A stretch of 64,000 nucleotides of DNA, from assembly GCA_964510955.1 (NCBI GenBank), contig CAZEDW010000018.1, positions 1 to 64,000 on the forward strand. Direction: 5' to 3'. The stretch is from JAFLCM01 sp964510955. GTDB taxonomy: Bacteria; Planctomycetota; Phycisphaerae; Phycisphaerales; UBA1924. Shown here piece after piece: positions 17,339 to 26,689 of the stretch (position 1 is its first letter; every line of letters begins with the position of its first letter). The position numbers were made by a program, and so were the translations under genes. Under the pieces are notes generated by a model. It saw only the letters and a program-made list of their open reading frames with translations, had not been told where the DNA came from and searched no databases.

Positions 17339-18739
17339 ATGAACCTCTGTTTCCGCAGCATCGGGCTCTTGGCGGCGTTCGGCGTATCCGGTACCGGCGC
17401 TTTCGCCGCCCGTATCTACGTCGACCGCTCGGCCCCGCTCACCCCATTCGACGGCACGTCGTGGGGACATGCGTACCACGATTTGCAGCTCGCACTCGCC
17501 GCGGCAGTGAACGGCGATGAGATCTGGGTCGCCAACGGGTCCTACAAGCCCGCGACCAGCGCCACTCCAAACTCCCGCTCGTTGTCGTTTGAGATGGAGT
17601 CCAACGTGAGACTCTACGGCGGGTTTCACGGCGCTACGGGGCACGACGGCTCCGGGGGCGAGACGTCGCTGGCGCAGCGCGATCCGCTGGCGTTTCCGAC
17701 CATCCTGTCGGGTGACATCGGCTCCGACGACACGCCGAGTTTCGGGAACCGCGCCGACAACTCGATTCATGTTCTGCATTCCGCGTCGTCGGTCAGCAGC
17801 ACGGGAGTGGACGGCTTCATCGTCGAGGGCGGCAACGCCGATGGGTTGAACCAGGACAGCACCGGCGGGGGCGCCCTGGTCGAGGGGAGTGACGTCTACT
17901 TCGTGAACTGTTGGTTTCGGGGCTGCCGCGCGTCGTTCAAGGGCGGGGCGGTGCAGGTGAATGACTCCGCTCAATCTCAGCTCATCGGTTGCATTCTCAC
18001 CGGGAACAGCGCGCCGCTCGGATCCGCGTATTCCATGAGCGGCGGTCAGAGCGGCCTGTTCGATTGCACGTTCACCGGCAACACCTGCACCACGCCCGCC
18101 GGATCGGCCGTCCGCGCCGAGTTCGCGGACTTCTTCCTCTGCACGGGTTCGATCCTCTGGGGCAACGCCAACGGCAACGGGCAAGGCCAGGAGGCGCAAC
18201 TGCAGAACATCTTTGTTGCCACGGTGTCACTGCAGAGCGTTGACATCCAGGGCGGAACCCACGGCCTCGTCGGCGGCGGCCTGATCTCCGTGAATCCAGG
18301 GTTCGTCGACGCCGACGGCCCGGACGACACCTTCGGAACCGCGGACGATGACGTCAGGCTCCGCCCGCTGTCGGCTTGCATTGATCGTTTGCCCGCCAGC
18401 GTCATGCAGGGCGACCTGACGGATTCCGACGGCGACGGGATCTTCAATGAGAAGACTCCGCTCACCATCGCCGGCGAGGCCCGGTCTCACGACGATCCGG
18501 GCGTCGCCGGCGGGAACTTTGTCGATCTGGGCGCCCAGGAGTTCCAGGGTTCATCGTGCCTGGGCAACCTGAACGCCGACAGCGTGGTCAACACCGCGGA
18601 CCTGACGCTGTTCCTGAGCAAGTTCGGCCAGAGCGTGCCCGCGTACACCCAGGGCGACTTCAACGGCGACGCCACGGTGGACACCGCGGACCTGACGCTG
18701 CTGCTCTCACGCTTCGGCCAGAGCTGCGCCTCATCCTGA
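17339..18739 (+). CDS. Secreted parallel beta-helix protein with dockerin-like tail (copy 1)
   Basis: The ATG at 17339 gives a signal peptide (MNLCFRSIGLLAAFGVSG, then AFA). The mature part opens with ARIYVDRSAPLTPFDGTSWG and DEIWVANGSYKPA, the start of right-handed beta-helix proteins with many short repeats, and runs to about residue 400 in Asn/Gly-rich coils. The last 65 residues are two EF-hand-like dockerin segments (NTADLTLFLSKFGQSV and DTADLTLLLSRFGQSC) with Asp/Asn calcium ligands. Such tails probably anchor or dock exported proteins. No polysaccharide-lyase catalytic residues can be assigned. Two paralogues follow directly. Confidence 0.85.
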   Translation: MNLCFRSIGLLAAFGVSGTGAFAARIYVDRSAPLTPFDGTSWGHAYHDLQLALAAAVNGDEIWVANGSYKPATSATPNSRSLSFEMESNVRLYGGFHGATGHDGSGGETSLAQRDPLAFPTILSGDIGSDDTPSFGNRADNSIHVLHSASSVSSTGVDGFIVEGGNADGLNQDSTGGGALVEGSDVYFVNCWFRGCRASFKGGAVQVNDSAQSQLIGCILTGNSAPLGSAYSMSGGQSGLFDCTFTGNTCTTPAGSAVRAEFADFFLCTGSILWGNANGNGQGQEAQLQNIFVATVSLQSVDIQGGTHGLVGGGLISVNPGFVDADGPDDTFGTADDDVRLRPLSACIDRLPASVMQGDLTDSDGDGIFNEKTPLTIAGEARSHDDPGVAGGNFVDLGAQEFQGSSCLGNLNADSVVNTADLTLFLSKFGQSVPAYTQGDFNGDATVDTADLTLLLSRFGQSCASS

Positions 18740-18789
18740 AACACCGTACGTCAACATACTCTCCTCTCCACCCTTCGCGGACACCCTTC

Positions 18790-20163
18790 ATGAAGTTGGT
18801 CTCACTCATCGTGACACTCGCCGTGGTATTTATCGCCGCATGTCCATCCGACGCCGCTGTGCGGTTCGTCAATGGCAACGCCACGGGCGCCAACAACGGC
18901 ACGAGTTGGACCAACGCGTTCACGCGCCTCCAAAACGCCCTGAGCGCCGCCAGCGCTGGCGATGAGATTTGGGTGGCCCAGGGCACCTACAAGCCCGCCA
19001 CGACCGCGCTGCCGACCACCCGGTTTCTCTCGTTCGAGATGAAGACCAGCGTCAGCATCTTCGGCGGATTCCGCGGCACCGAAACGCTGCGTTCGCAGCG
19101 CAACCCCAATGCCAACGTGACCGTGCTCTCTGGCGATCTGCTGGGCGACGACACGCCGGGGTTCGGAAACCGCGACGACAACTGCTACCACGTGGTCACC
19201 GCAGACGGCGCGAACTTCGGGGTGCTCGAAGGGTTTGTGATCCGCGGCGGGAACGCGGACGCGAGCGGCGCCGAAGCCCAGGGCGGGGGCATCCGCCTGT
19301 CTGTCAGCAGCATGACGATCCGCAACTGCATCATCCGCGACAACTACGCAACCTTTGACGGGGGTGGGCTCAAATCGTTCGGCAGCAATGTGACGTGCGA
19401 CGGGCTGCTGTTCACCGGCAACGACGGGGGGCTCGGCGGAGCCGTGCATGCCAATGACTCCGCGGAGTTCCGATTCTGCTCATTCGTCGAAAACACCACG
19501 CGGCAGTTCCACGCTTCAGCCGTCCACCTCGACAGTACCTTCGGCGTTCCCCTGCGGGCGTGCATTCTGTGGGGGAACCGGAATGCTCAGGGCGGAACCC
19601 TGCAGCAGCAGCAGGTTCAGGACGAGGGAGTCGCCCCGCTTGATCTCACGCTCTGCGACGTCGAAGGCGGCACGGCGGGGCTGGGGGCATCGAACTTCAG
19701 CCTCGATCCGCTTTTCATCACCGCCGACATGCTCGGGCCCGACGGGGTGGCGGGGACCGGCGACGAGGACCTCCGCCTGCGCTACGCCTCGCCCTGCATC
19801 GACCGGGCCGCGACGAGCGACCTCCCCGCCGACGTGACCGACGCCGACGGCGACGCCAACACCGCCGAGGTCCTCCCGCGCGACCTCTTGTGGGGGCTGC
19901 GCTCGCGCGACGACCCCTCGATCAGCGCCTTCGGCGCTGGCGCGAGGCCCGACGTCGGACCATACGAGTTTGTCGGGAGCTCGTGCCTCGGCGATCTCAA
20001 CTCCGACGGCGCCGTCAACACCGCCGACCTCACGACCTTCCTCGCTCGGTTCGGGCAGCAGGTGCTGGCCGGCACGATCGGTGACCTCAACGTCGACGGC
20101 GTGGTCAACACCGGCGACCTGACGATGCTCCTCGTGAGGTTTGGGACGCTGTGTCCCGCATGA
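18790..20163 (+). CDS. Secreted parallel beta-helix protein with dockerin-like tail (copy 2)
   Basis: The 457-residue product starts at the ATG at 18790 with a signal peptide (MKLVSLIVTLAVVFIAACPS). It repeats the copy 1 plan: AVRFVNGNATGANNGTSWTN, DEIWVAQGTYKPATT, FGNRDDNCYHVV, a coil-rich beta-helix and a CLGDLNSDGAVNTADLTTFL/NTGDLTMLLVRFG dockerin pair. The Cys in the signal peptide could tempt a lipoprotein call, but the context (IAAC) fits a lipobox only weakly. It is separated from its neighbours by about 50 and 90 nt, consistent with an operon of duplicated surface proteins. Confidence 0.85.
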   Translation: MKLVSLIVTLAVVFIAACPSDAAVRFVNGNATGANNGTSWTNAFTRLQNALSAASAGDEIWVAQGTYKPATTALPTTRFLSFEMKTSVSIFGGFRGTETLRSQRNPNANVTVLSGDLLGDDTPGFGNRDDNCYHVVTADGANFGVLEGFVIRGGNADASGAEAQGGGIRLSVSSMTIRNCIIRDNYATFDGGGLKSFGSNVTCDGLLFTGNDGGLGGAVHANDSAEFRFCSFVENTTRQFHASAVHLDSTFGVPLRACILWGNRNAQGGTLQQQQVQDEGVAPLDLTLCDVEGGTAGLGASNFSLDPLFITADMLGPDGVAGTGDEDLRLRYASPCIDRAATSDLPADVTDADGDANTAEVLPRDLLWGLRSRDDPSISAFGAGARPDVGPYEFVGSSCLGDLNSDGAVNTADLTTFLARFGQQVLAGTIGDLNVDGVVNTGDLTMLLVRFGTLCPA

Positions 20164-20253
20164 GATCGGCAGAGCTCTGAGGCTTGTGTACCGGATCCCC
20201 TCGCTCACCTTCCACGGTTTCCCCCACACCCCGCGAACCCCACCCACTCACCC

Positions 20254-21633
20254 ATGCGCTATCCCTTCCTCACCACCGCCGCCTCCCTGATCACCATCGC
20301 ATCCCTCGCCGGCACCGCCCACGGCGCCACCATCTTCGTCAGGGCCAACGCCGCGGGCGCCAACAACGGCACGAGCTGGGCCAACGCCTACACCTCGCTT
20401 ACGTCGGCAGTGACGGCGGCGGCCGCGGGGGACGAGGTATGGGTCGCCGCCGGCACCTACAAGCCCACCACGACCGCTGCGCAGACGGTTTCGTTCACGC
20501 TCAAGAACGGCGTGAACATCCGCGGCGGCTTCGCCGGCTTTGAGGCAAGCCTGTCGCAGCGCAATATCGCCGGCAATCCGACCATTCTCTCCGGCGATCT
20601 CGCCGGGAATGACGGCCCGGGCTTCGTCAACCGATCGGACAACTCGTTTCACGTCGTCCGGAGCGGGGCCGGCGTGCTGAGCGGGCTGCTGGAAGGGTTC
20701 ATCATCCGCGGCGGGCACGCCCACAGCACCTCCCAGCCCACCGACATGTACGGCGGCGGCATCCGGATCGACGGGGGTCATCCCACGATCAACGCCTGCA
20801 TCATCCGAGACAACTCGGCCGCCCAGCAGGCGGGGGGCGTGTACGCCGACGGGTCGTCGGTGCAGATGGTCAACACCGCGGTCTACGCCAACCGCAGCAC
20901 AACCGGGCTGGTTGTCTTCTTCTCCAGCACCAACGGTGCCGCCATCGACCAGTGCACCATCGCCCAGAACACAACCACGAACGCCAATGAGTTCCCCGGC
21001 GTCGCGCTGTTCAGCAGCGGAGGGCTCACCACGATGCGCAACTCCGTGGTCTGGGGCAATCACAACCCCAACGGCGGCGCGGTGCAGAACCAGGTGACCG
21101 CGATCCTGCCCGTGAGCGTGACCGGCTGCGACCTGGAGGGCAGCGCCGCTTTCGCGGGCGCCGGGGCGGGCATCTTCTCAAAGGACCCTCGGTTCGTGAG
21201 CCCGCTCGGGCCCGACGCGATCCCGTTCACCGGCGACGAGAACCTGCGGCTCGGCGCCAACTCTCCGTGCATCGACCACGGGCTTGTGTCGTCGGTGCCG
21301 CTCGACGTCTTCGACAGCGACGGGGACGGGAACACCACCGAACCCGTGCCCTTTGACCTGGGCTGGTTCGGGCGCAACCTCGACGACTTCGGCACGCCGA
21401 ACCCGGCCGGAGCCACCGTGGACGTCGGCGCCTTCGAGTTCCCCGGGACCAGCTGCCTCGGCGACCTGACGTTTGACGGCCTGGTCAACACCTCCGACCT
21501 CACGGTGTTCCTCGGCGGGTTTGGAACATCGGGTGTGCTGCCGGTGACCGGAGATTTCAACTCCGACGGCGCGGTGAATACCGCGGACCTCGTGGCGCTC
21601 CTGGGTGTGTTCGGGCAGAACTGCAACTTCTAG
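20254..21633 (+). CDS. Secreted parallel beta-helix protein with dockerin-like tail (copy 3)
   Basis: The 459-residue product has a signal peptide (MRYPFLTTAASLITIASLAG, then TAHGA) and the same core as copies 1 and 2: TIFVRANAAGANNGTSWANA, DEVWVAAGTYKPTTT, FVNRSDNSFHVV, then a beta-helix. It ends in CLGDLTFDGLVNTSDLTVFL and GAVNTADLVALLGVFGQNC. Copy 3 is closer to copy 2 at the N-terminus than to copy 1. The three differ most in the middle coils, as expected for a diversifying ligand or polysaccharide surface. Confidence 0.85.
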   Translation: MRYPFLTTAASLITIASLAGTAHGATIFVRANAAGANNGTSWANAYTSLTSAVTAAAAGDEVWVAAGTYKPTTTAAQTVSFTLKNGVNIRGGFAGFEASLSQRNIAGNPTILSGDLAGNDGPGFVNRSDNSFHVVRSGAGVLSGLLEGFIIRGGHAHSTSQPTDMYGGGIRIDGGHPTINACIIRDNSAAQQAGGVYADGSSVQMVNTAVYANRSTTGLVVFFSSTNGAAIDQCTIAQNTTTNANEFPGVALFSSGGLTTMRNSVVWGNHNPNGGAVQNQVTAILPVSVTGCDLEGSAAFAGAGAGIFSKDPRFVSPLGPDAIPFTGDENLRLGANSPCIDHGLVSSVPLDVFDSDGDGNTTEPVPFDLGWFGRNLDDFGTPNPAGATVDVGAFEFPGTSCLGDLTFDGLVNTSDLTVFLGGFGTSGVLPVTGDFNSDGAVNTADLVALLGVFGQNCNF

Positions 21634-21669
21634 CGACCGGGGAAACGCCGGGCGCCGGGGCTGCGTCGT

Positions 21670-23394
21670 CTATCCGCGGGTGGCGGAGGGCGTGGCCTTG
21701 TCGGTGAAGATCAGGGCCCCCTCTGTCGGCGTCTTGACGTCCAAGGCCGGGCGGCCCTTCTTGAACGAGCAGACCACCCAGAACTCGGTGGCCATGACCT
21801 CCAGCACCTGCACGGCCATCTTCATCACGGCCGGCCACGCAAGGTCGGGCATCTCGATCGCCGCCTGCTGCTTGAGGTCGGCGAGGATTTTTTCGATATC
21901 GCTGGAACGGCGCAGGGCCGAGACCAGCATTCCCTGGAGGCCGAGGCAGGGGAGGCGCCGGTCGGCGCGCAGGAAGCACGGGACGCGCTTGATGCGCCCG
22001 TTCTGCAGCGAGCCGACGGTGGTCTCGGTTGCTCCCTTGAGGTTGAGCTCGAAGACGTTTTTCCCGTCGATCTGCCAGTTTGAGACGGCGCCGGCGAAAC
22101 GGGCCATGATCTGCTTGACGCCCGCGAGGTCGAGCCCGCCCACGCCGGCCTGCCCGGCGTAGTCCTCGGTAAGCCCGCCGTTGCTGAGCCAGCGGAACGC
22201 GTCCGCCGGGTTGAAGCGGAGGCCGGATTCCTTGGCGATGTTGACGCAGTTCTCGCGGATGATCTCGAAGATGCCGTTGGCGGAGTACCAGTAGTCGGCG
22301 AACCTGATGTGCTGTCGCACGCGCCGGATCTGCAGGTCGTCGAACCGCTCCAGCAGCCACGACCTGTCGTGCTCGCCCCGGTCGAGCTCGATGATCGTGT
22401 AGGCGAGCTCGCGGGCGCCGGTCTGGGTGAGGGTCAGCCCCGCGGAGAGGATCGGGTCGGCGAAGCCGGCGCTCTCGCCGACCAGGAACCAGTTGTCGCC
22501 GTAGGTCTTCTCGACCACGTACGACCAGTCGGTCGTGGATCGCACGGTGCCCTCGCGCGAGGCGCCCACCTGCCGCTCGGCGACCAGGCGGTCGCAGCTC
22601 AGCGCGTAGTCGTAGAGCTCGGCGGGGGACTTGCCGCAGCCTTTGTAGTACTCCGCCGGGCACACCAGCCCGACGCTCGCCCGCGTGTTGGAGAGCGGGA
22701 TCCACCACACCCAGCCGAAGCCGACGCTGCGGATGTGGATGCGCGTGGTCGCGGCGCTGAGTTCATCCGCCCAGCGCGGGTTGTCCCAGTAATCCCAGAA
22801 CGCGATGTTCTTCAGCTTCGACGGCGCGTCGACGTGGATGCCCAGAGCGCGGCGCAGGATCGCCGGGTTGCCGCTGGCGTCGATGTAATACCTCGCGGTG
22901 ATTTCCTGCCCGTTCTCCAGCACCAGGGCGTTCACGCGCCCGTTCTCGTGCCTGATCGAGCGGACCATGGTCTGCTCACGGACCTCGCACCCCATCTCCG
23001 CGGCGTGGTCCAGGAGGATCTTGTCGTAGCGGGACCGCTCGACCTGGAACGCGACGCTGCGCCGCCACCCCTCGTACTTGCCCGGGCGTTCGGCCTTTTC
23101 GGGCACTTCCTCGATGGGCAGGAACTCGAACCGCCACGGCTCCAGCGTCTTGCCCCAGGTGTAGGTGACGCCGAGCTTGATGGGGAAGTTCGCGGCCTCG
23201 ACCTTGTCCCAGCAGCCCATCTCGTCGAGCACGACGCTGATGGCCGGGAGCTGGCTCTCACCGATGTGCTCGCGGGGGAACTTTTCCTTTTCCAGGATGA
23301 GCACCTTCAGGTCCGGGCGGTACTTCTTCAGCAGGGTCCCGGTGGTGCTGCCGCCGGGGCCGCCGCCGATGATGGCCACGTCATATACGCTCAT
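21670..23394 (-). CDS. Flavin-dependent halogenase-like oxidoreductase (copy A)
   Basis: The 574-residue product has the FAD-binding GGGPGG at residues 10-15, GESQLPAISVVLDEMG, and a Lys at about residue 73 in FPIKLGVTYTWG, the position of the catalytic lysine of flavin-dependent halogenases. The halogenase hallmark WxWxIP appears as WVWWIP at 228-233, and GESAGFADPILSAGL (306-320) fits the later FxxPxxSxG motif. Such enzymes use FADH2, oxygen and halide to halogenate aromatic rings or carrier-bound substrates. The roughly 180-residue C-terminal extension is Trp/Arg-rich. Substrate is unknown; no synthase or flavin reductase gene is adjacent, so an oxidative role without halogenation remains possible. 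Confidence 0.82.
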   Translation of the reverse strand: MSVYDVAIIGGGPGGSTTGTLLKKYRPDLKVLILEKEKFPREHIGESQLPAISVVLDEMGCWDKVEAANFPIKLGVTYTWGKTLEPWRFEFLPIEEVPEKAERPGKYEGWRRSVAFQVERSRYDKILLDHAAEMGCEVREQTMVRSIRHENGRVNALVLENGQEITARYYIDASGNPAILRRALGIHVDAPSKLKNIAFWDYWDNPRWADELSAATTRIHIRSVGFGWVWWIPLSNTRASVGLVCPAEYYKGCGKSPAELYDYALSCDRLVAERQVGASREGTVRSTTDWSYVVEKTYGDNWFLVGESAGFADPILSAGLTLTQTGARELAYTIIELDRGEHDRSWLLERFDDLQIRRVRQHIRFADYWYSANGIFEIIRENCVNIAKESGLRFNPADAFRWLSNGGLTEDYAGQAGVGGLDLAGVKQIMARFAGAVSNWQIDGKNVFELNLKGATETTVGSLQNGRIKRVPCFLRADRRLPCLGLQGMLVSALRRSSDIEKILADLKQQAAIEMPDLAWPAVMKMAVQVLEVMATEFWVVCSFKKGRPALDVKTPTEGALIFTDKATPSATRG

Positions 23395-23505
23395 CGCCTT
23401 GTTCCTTCCAGGCTGTCATCGGACCTCCAGAACGGGTACATGTTACGCCACTCCTCATGCGGGCCACGTCCCTGCCGAGCGACCCATGTCGGCGGCTCGT
23501 CGCTC

Positions 23506-25227
23506 TCAATGCGGAGCGGGCTTCTCGGTGAATATGAGCTCGCCTTCCTCGGGCGTGGAGACGTCGAGCGTCGGGCGGCCTTTTTTGACCGAGCACGTCA
23601 GCCAGTAGTCGGTCGCCATGACTTCAAGGAGCTGGATCGTGTTCTTGAAGATCACTTCCCATTGGTGACCGGGCATCTCGACACCGGCCCTGGACCTGAT
23701 CTCGTTCATCAGCGCTTCAACGTCGCTGGTGCGTCGAAGGGCATCAACGATCAGGCCCTGCAGCCCGACACACGCGAGCTTGCGGTCGCCTCGCTCGTAG
23801 CAGGCGACGCGCCGGATGCGTCCGTTGCGGAGCGTCCCGACGGTGGATTCCCTGGCTCCGCGCAGGTTCAGTTCGAACACGTTTTTGCCGGCGATGGCCC
23901 AGCCCACCTTTGCGCCGGCGAAGCGTCCCATCACCTGCTTGACCGCCGCCACGTCGAGCCCGCCCACCCCGGCCTGGCCCTCGTAATCCTCGGTCAGGCC
24001 GCCCTGGCTCAGCCAGCGGAACGCGTCGGCGGGGTTGAACTTCAGGCCCGACTCGGCGGCGATCTTTACGCAGTTCTCGCGGATGTCATCGAAAATGCCG
24101 TTCGCGGAGTACCAGTAGTCGGCGAAGCGCATGTGCTGGCGGACGCGCCTGACCTGAAGCTCGTTGTACCGGTCCAGCAACCACTTCCGGTCGTGCTCGG
24201 CGCGTTCGAGTTCGAGGATCGTGTAGGCCAGCTCGCGTGCTCCCGTCTGCGTGAGGGTAAGGCCGGCGGAAAGAATCGGGTCCGCGAAGCCCGCGCTCTC
24301 GCCCACCAGGAACCAGTTGTCTCCGTAGGTCCGATCGGCCACGAACGACCAGTCGGTGGTGCTGCGGACGCAGCCTTCGCTGACGGCGCCATCGAGACGC
24401 TCGCGCACCAGTCGCTCGGCGCCCATGCCCTTGGCGTAGATCTCGGCGGGCTTCAGGCCGCTTGACTTGTAGTACTCGCCCGGCACGACCAGCCCAACGC
24501 TTGTTCGCGTGGCCGAGAGCGGGATGAACCACACCCAGCCGAAGCCCACGCTCCGCAGGTGAACGCGGGTGGTGCTGGCGCCCTGTTCTTCCGCCCACTT
24601 GGGATTGACCCAGTAGTCCCAGAAGGCGACGTTCTTCAGCAGCGTGGGCACCTCGACGTTGACGCCCATCGCGCGCCGGATGATCGCGGGGTTGCCGCTG
24701 GCATCAACGTAGTGCCTCGCGCGGACCTCCCGCCCGTCGTCGAGCGTCAACGCCGTCACCCGGTCCGCGTCGCGTCCGATGGTGCGGACCATTGATTCCT
24801 CGTAGACCTCGCAGCCGAGGGATCGGGCGTGATCGAGGAGAATCTGGTCGTAAACCGCGCGATCCACCTGGAACGCCGTGCCGAGGCGCCAGCCCTCGTA
24901 CTTGCCCGGTCGCTCGGCCTTGGCGGGCACCTGGCTCTCGGGGATGAACTCGAATCGCCAGGGCTCGGTGGTCTTGCCCCATGTGTAGGTAGCGCCGAGC
25001 TTGATCGGGAAGCCGGCGGCCTCGATCTTGTCCCAGCAGCCCATCTCATGGAGCACGACGCTGATCGCGGGCAACTGGCTTTCGCCGACGTGCTCGCGGG
25101 GGAACCGGTCTTTCTCGAAGATGCCGACCCGGAGGGAAGGGTTGTATTTTCGCAGCAGCGAGCCGGTGGTGGCGCCGCCCGGACCGCCGCCGATGATCGC
25201 CACGTCGTATTCGAGCACCTTGCCCAT
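23506..25227 (-). CDS. Flavin-dependent halogenase-like oxidoreductase (copy B)
   Basis: The start is the ATG at 25227 (MGKVLEYDVAIIGGGPGG); the frame runs further upstream but that part has no family support. The 573-residue product matches copy A almost throughout, including FPIKLGATYTWG, WVWFIP and GESAGFADPILSAGLTLTQ, and the same C-terminal extension. The two copies are in tandem, 111 nt apart, on the same strand, with copy B upstream. They are clearly a duplication that has had time to diverge. The divergent antiporter gene starts 160 nt away. Confidence 0.82.
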   Translation of the reverse strand: MGKVLEYDVAIIGGGPGGATTGSLLRKYNPSLRVGIFEKDRFPREHVGESQLPAISVVLHEMGCWDKIEAAGFPIKLGATYTWGKTTEPWRFEFIPESQVPAKAERPGKYEGWRLGTAFQVDRAVYDQILLDHARSLGCEVYEESMVRTIGRDADRVTALTLDDGREVRARHYVDASGNPAIIRRAMGVNVEVPTLLKNVAFWDYWVNPKWAEEQGASTTRVHLRSVGFGWVWFIPLSATRTSVGLVVPGEYYKSSGLKPAEIYAKGMGAERLVRERLDGAVSEGCVRSTTDWSFVADRTYGDNWFLVGESAGFADPILSAGLTLTQTGARELAYTILELERAEHDRKWLLDRYNELQVRRVRQHMRFADYWYSANGIFDDIRENCVKIAAESGLKFNPADAFRWLSQGGLTEDYEGQAGVGGLDVAAVKQVMGRFAGAKVGWAIAGKNVFELNLRGARESTVGTLRNGRIRRVACYERGDRKLACVGLQGLIVDALRRTSDVEALMNEIRSRAGVEMPGHQWEVIFKNTIQLLEVMATDYWLTCSVKKGRPTLDVSTPEEGELIFTEKPAPH

Positions 25228-25387
25228 GGCACAGCCTTTCCTTACGCTGATACTCGCGATAGCCGAGCGCCACTCAAGACGATAGCAGACAACCGCGCCG
25301 GATTGCCGCGTCCGGCGACGCGGTCCGGAGTCCGAGAACCACGAAGAGCGACCCGGCGCGCCCGGAGCATCGGCCATCGACTCCACC

Positions 25388-26689
25388 ATGTTCAACACCC
25401 TTTGCATGCTGGACCTCGGGCGGTTCTTCCTCCCTGAACCCAACAGCAACTACCACCTGGCGGTGCTGCTGTTCATGCAGTTAGCGGTGATTCTGCTCAC
25501 ATGCCGGGCGGTCGGGTTCCTCGGGAAGCGGCTGCTGGGCCAGCCGCAGGTGGTGTGCGAGATGATCGCGGGGGTGATGCTGGGGCCGTCGCTGTTTGGG
25601 CTGGTGGCCCCGGACGTTCACGCGGCGCTATTCCCCAAGCAGAGTCTCGCCACGATTTACATGCTCGCGCAGGTCGGCCTGGTGCTGTACATGTTCGTGG
25701 TCGGGCTGGAGTTCGATGTCGGGCTCATCCGAACGCGCGCCAAGAGCGCGGTGTCGGTATCGCTGGCGGGGATCGTCACGCCGTTCGCCCTGGGCGCCGC
25801 CATCGCGTGGTTCACCCGATCCGACCGGGCGCTCTTCAACGAGAGTGTCAAGGGATGGGAGGCGATGCTCTTCATGGGGGCGGCGATGAGCATCACCGCG
25901 TTCCCCATGCTCGCACGCATCATCTCGGAGCGCGGGCTGGCGGGAACGTCGCTGGGAACACTCGCCCTGGCTGCGGGCTCCTCGGACGACGCTGCGGCGT
26001 GGTGCATGCTGGCCGTCGTGCTCGCGAGCTTCCAGAACGACCCGGTGATCGCCGTGTTCGCCATCGGGGGCGGCGTCGCCTACGCGCTGTTCTGCGTGCT
26101 GGTGGCGCGGCGGGTGCTGCGGGGAATCGTTCGGACGACGGAGCAGACCGGCGAGATCAGCCAGCGCAAGCTCGCGGTGGTGTTGATCCTCCTCATGATC
26201 GGGGCGTACTTCACCGACGCTATCGGGATCTACGCCGTGTTCGGGGCGTTCATACTGGGCATCGCCATGCCGCGGGGCAAGTTCGGGACGGCCTTGAAGC
26301 GGAAGATCGAGCCGCTCACCGTCGGGCTGCTTCTGCCGATGTTCTTTGTTTTCTCGGGTCTGAACACCAAGATCAGCCTGATCAACAGCGCCGAGCTGTG
26401 GCTGCTCGCCGCGGGGGCATTGGCGGCGGCGTGCTTTGGCAAGGGCGTGGCGTGCTTCGCGGCCGCCAAGATGCACGGCGAGCCCACCCGCGACGCCGTC
26501 GCCATCGGCGCGCTGATGAACGCCCGGGGGCTGATGGAGCTGATCATCCTGAACATCGGATACGAGCGCGGCGTGATCACCCAGACGCTGTTCTCCATCA
26601 TGATCGTCATGGCCATCGTGACCACTCTGATGGCAACGCCCCTGTTCGAGTGGGTGCTGGGCAGGCAGCCCAATGCCCGGCCCGGCTGA
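25388..26689 (+). CDS. Cation:proton antiporter (CPA2/Kef type)
   Basis: The 433-residue product has about twelve hydrophobic segments and the CPA2 landmarks GQPQVVCEMIAGVMLGPSLF, QVGLVLYMFVVGLEFD and SSDDAAAWCMLAVVLA with the paired Asp of the ion site. It ends shortly after the last segment, so it lacks the cytoplasmic RCK/TrkA-N domain of KefB/C. Such proteins exchange sodium or potassium for protons. The stop overlaps the following ThiF-like gene by 17 nt, indicating coupling. A tie to the divergent halogenases is not supported by anything but position. Confidence 0.9.
   Translation: MFNTLCMLDLGRFFLPEPNSNYHLAVLLFMQLAVILLTCRAVGFLGKRLLGQPQVVCEMIAGVMLGPSLFGLVAPDVHAALFPKQSLATIYMLAQVGLVLYMFVVGLEFDVGLIRTRAKSAVSVSLAGIVTPFALGAAIAWFTRSDRALFNESVKGWEAMLFMGAAMSITAFPMLARIISERGLAGTSLGTLALAAGSSDDAAAWCMLAVVLASFQNDPVIAVFAIGGGVAYALFCVLVARRVLRGIVRTTEQTGEISQRKLAVVLILLMIGAYFTDAIGIYAVFGAFILGIAMPRGKFGTALKRKIEPLTVGLLLPMFFVFSGLNTKISLINSAELWLLAAGALAAACFGKGVACFAAAKMHGEPTRDAVAIGALMNARGLMELIILNIGYERGVITQTLFSIMIVMAIVTTLMATPLFEWVLGRQPNARPG

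Noticed and set aside
22309..24465. Plus-strand frame of 718 codons
   Set aside because: It spans the antisense of both halogenase genes and carries no motif.
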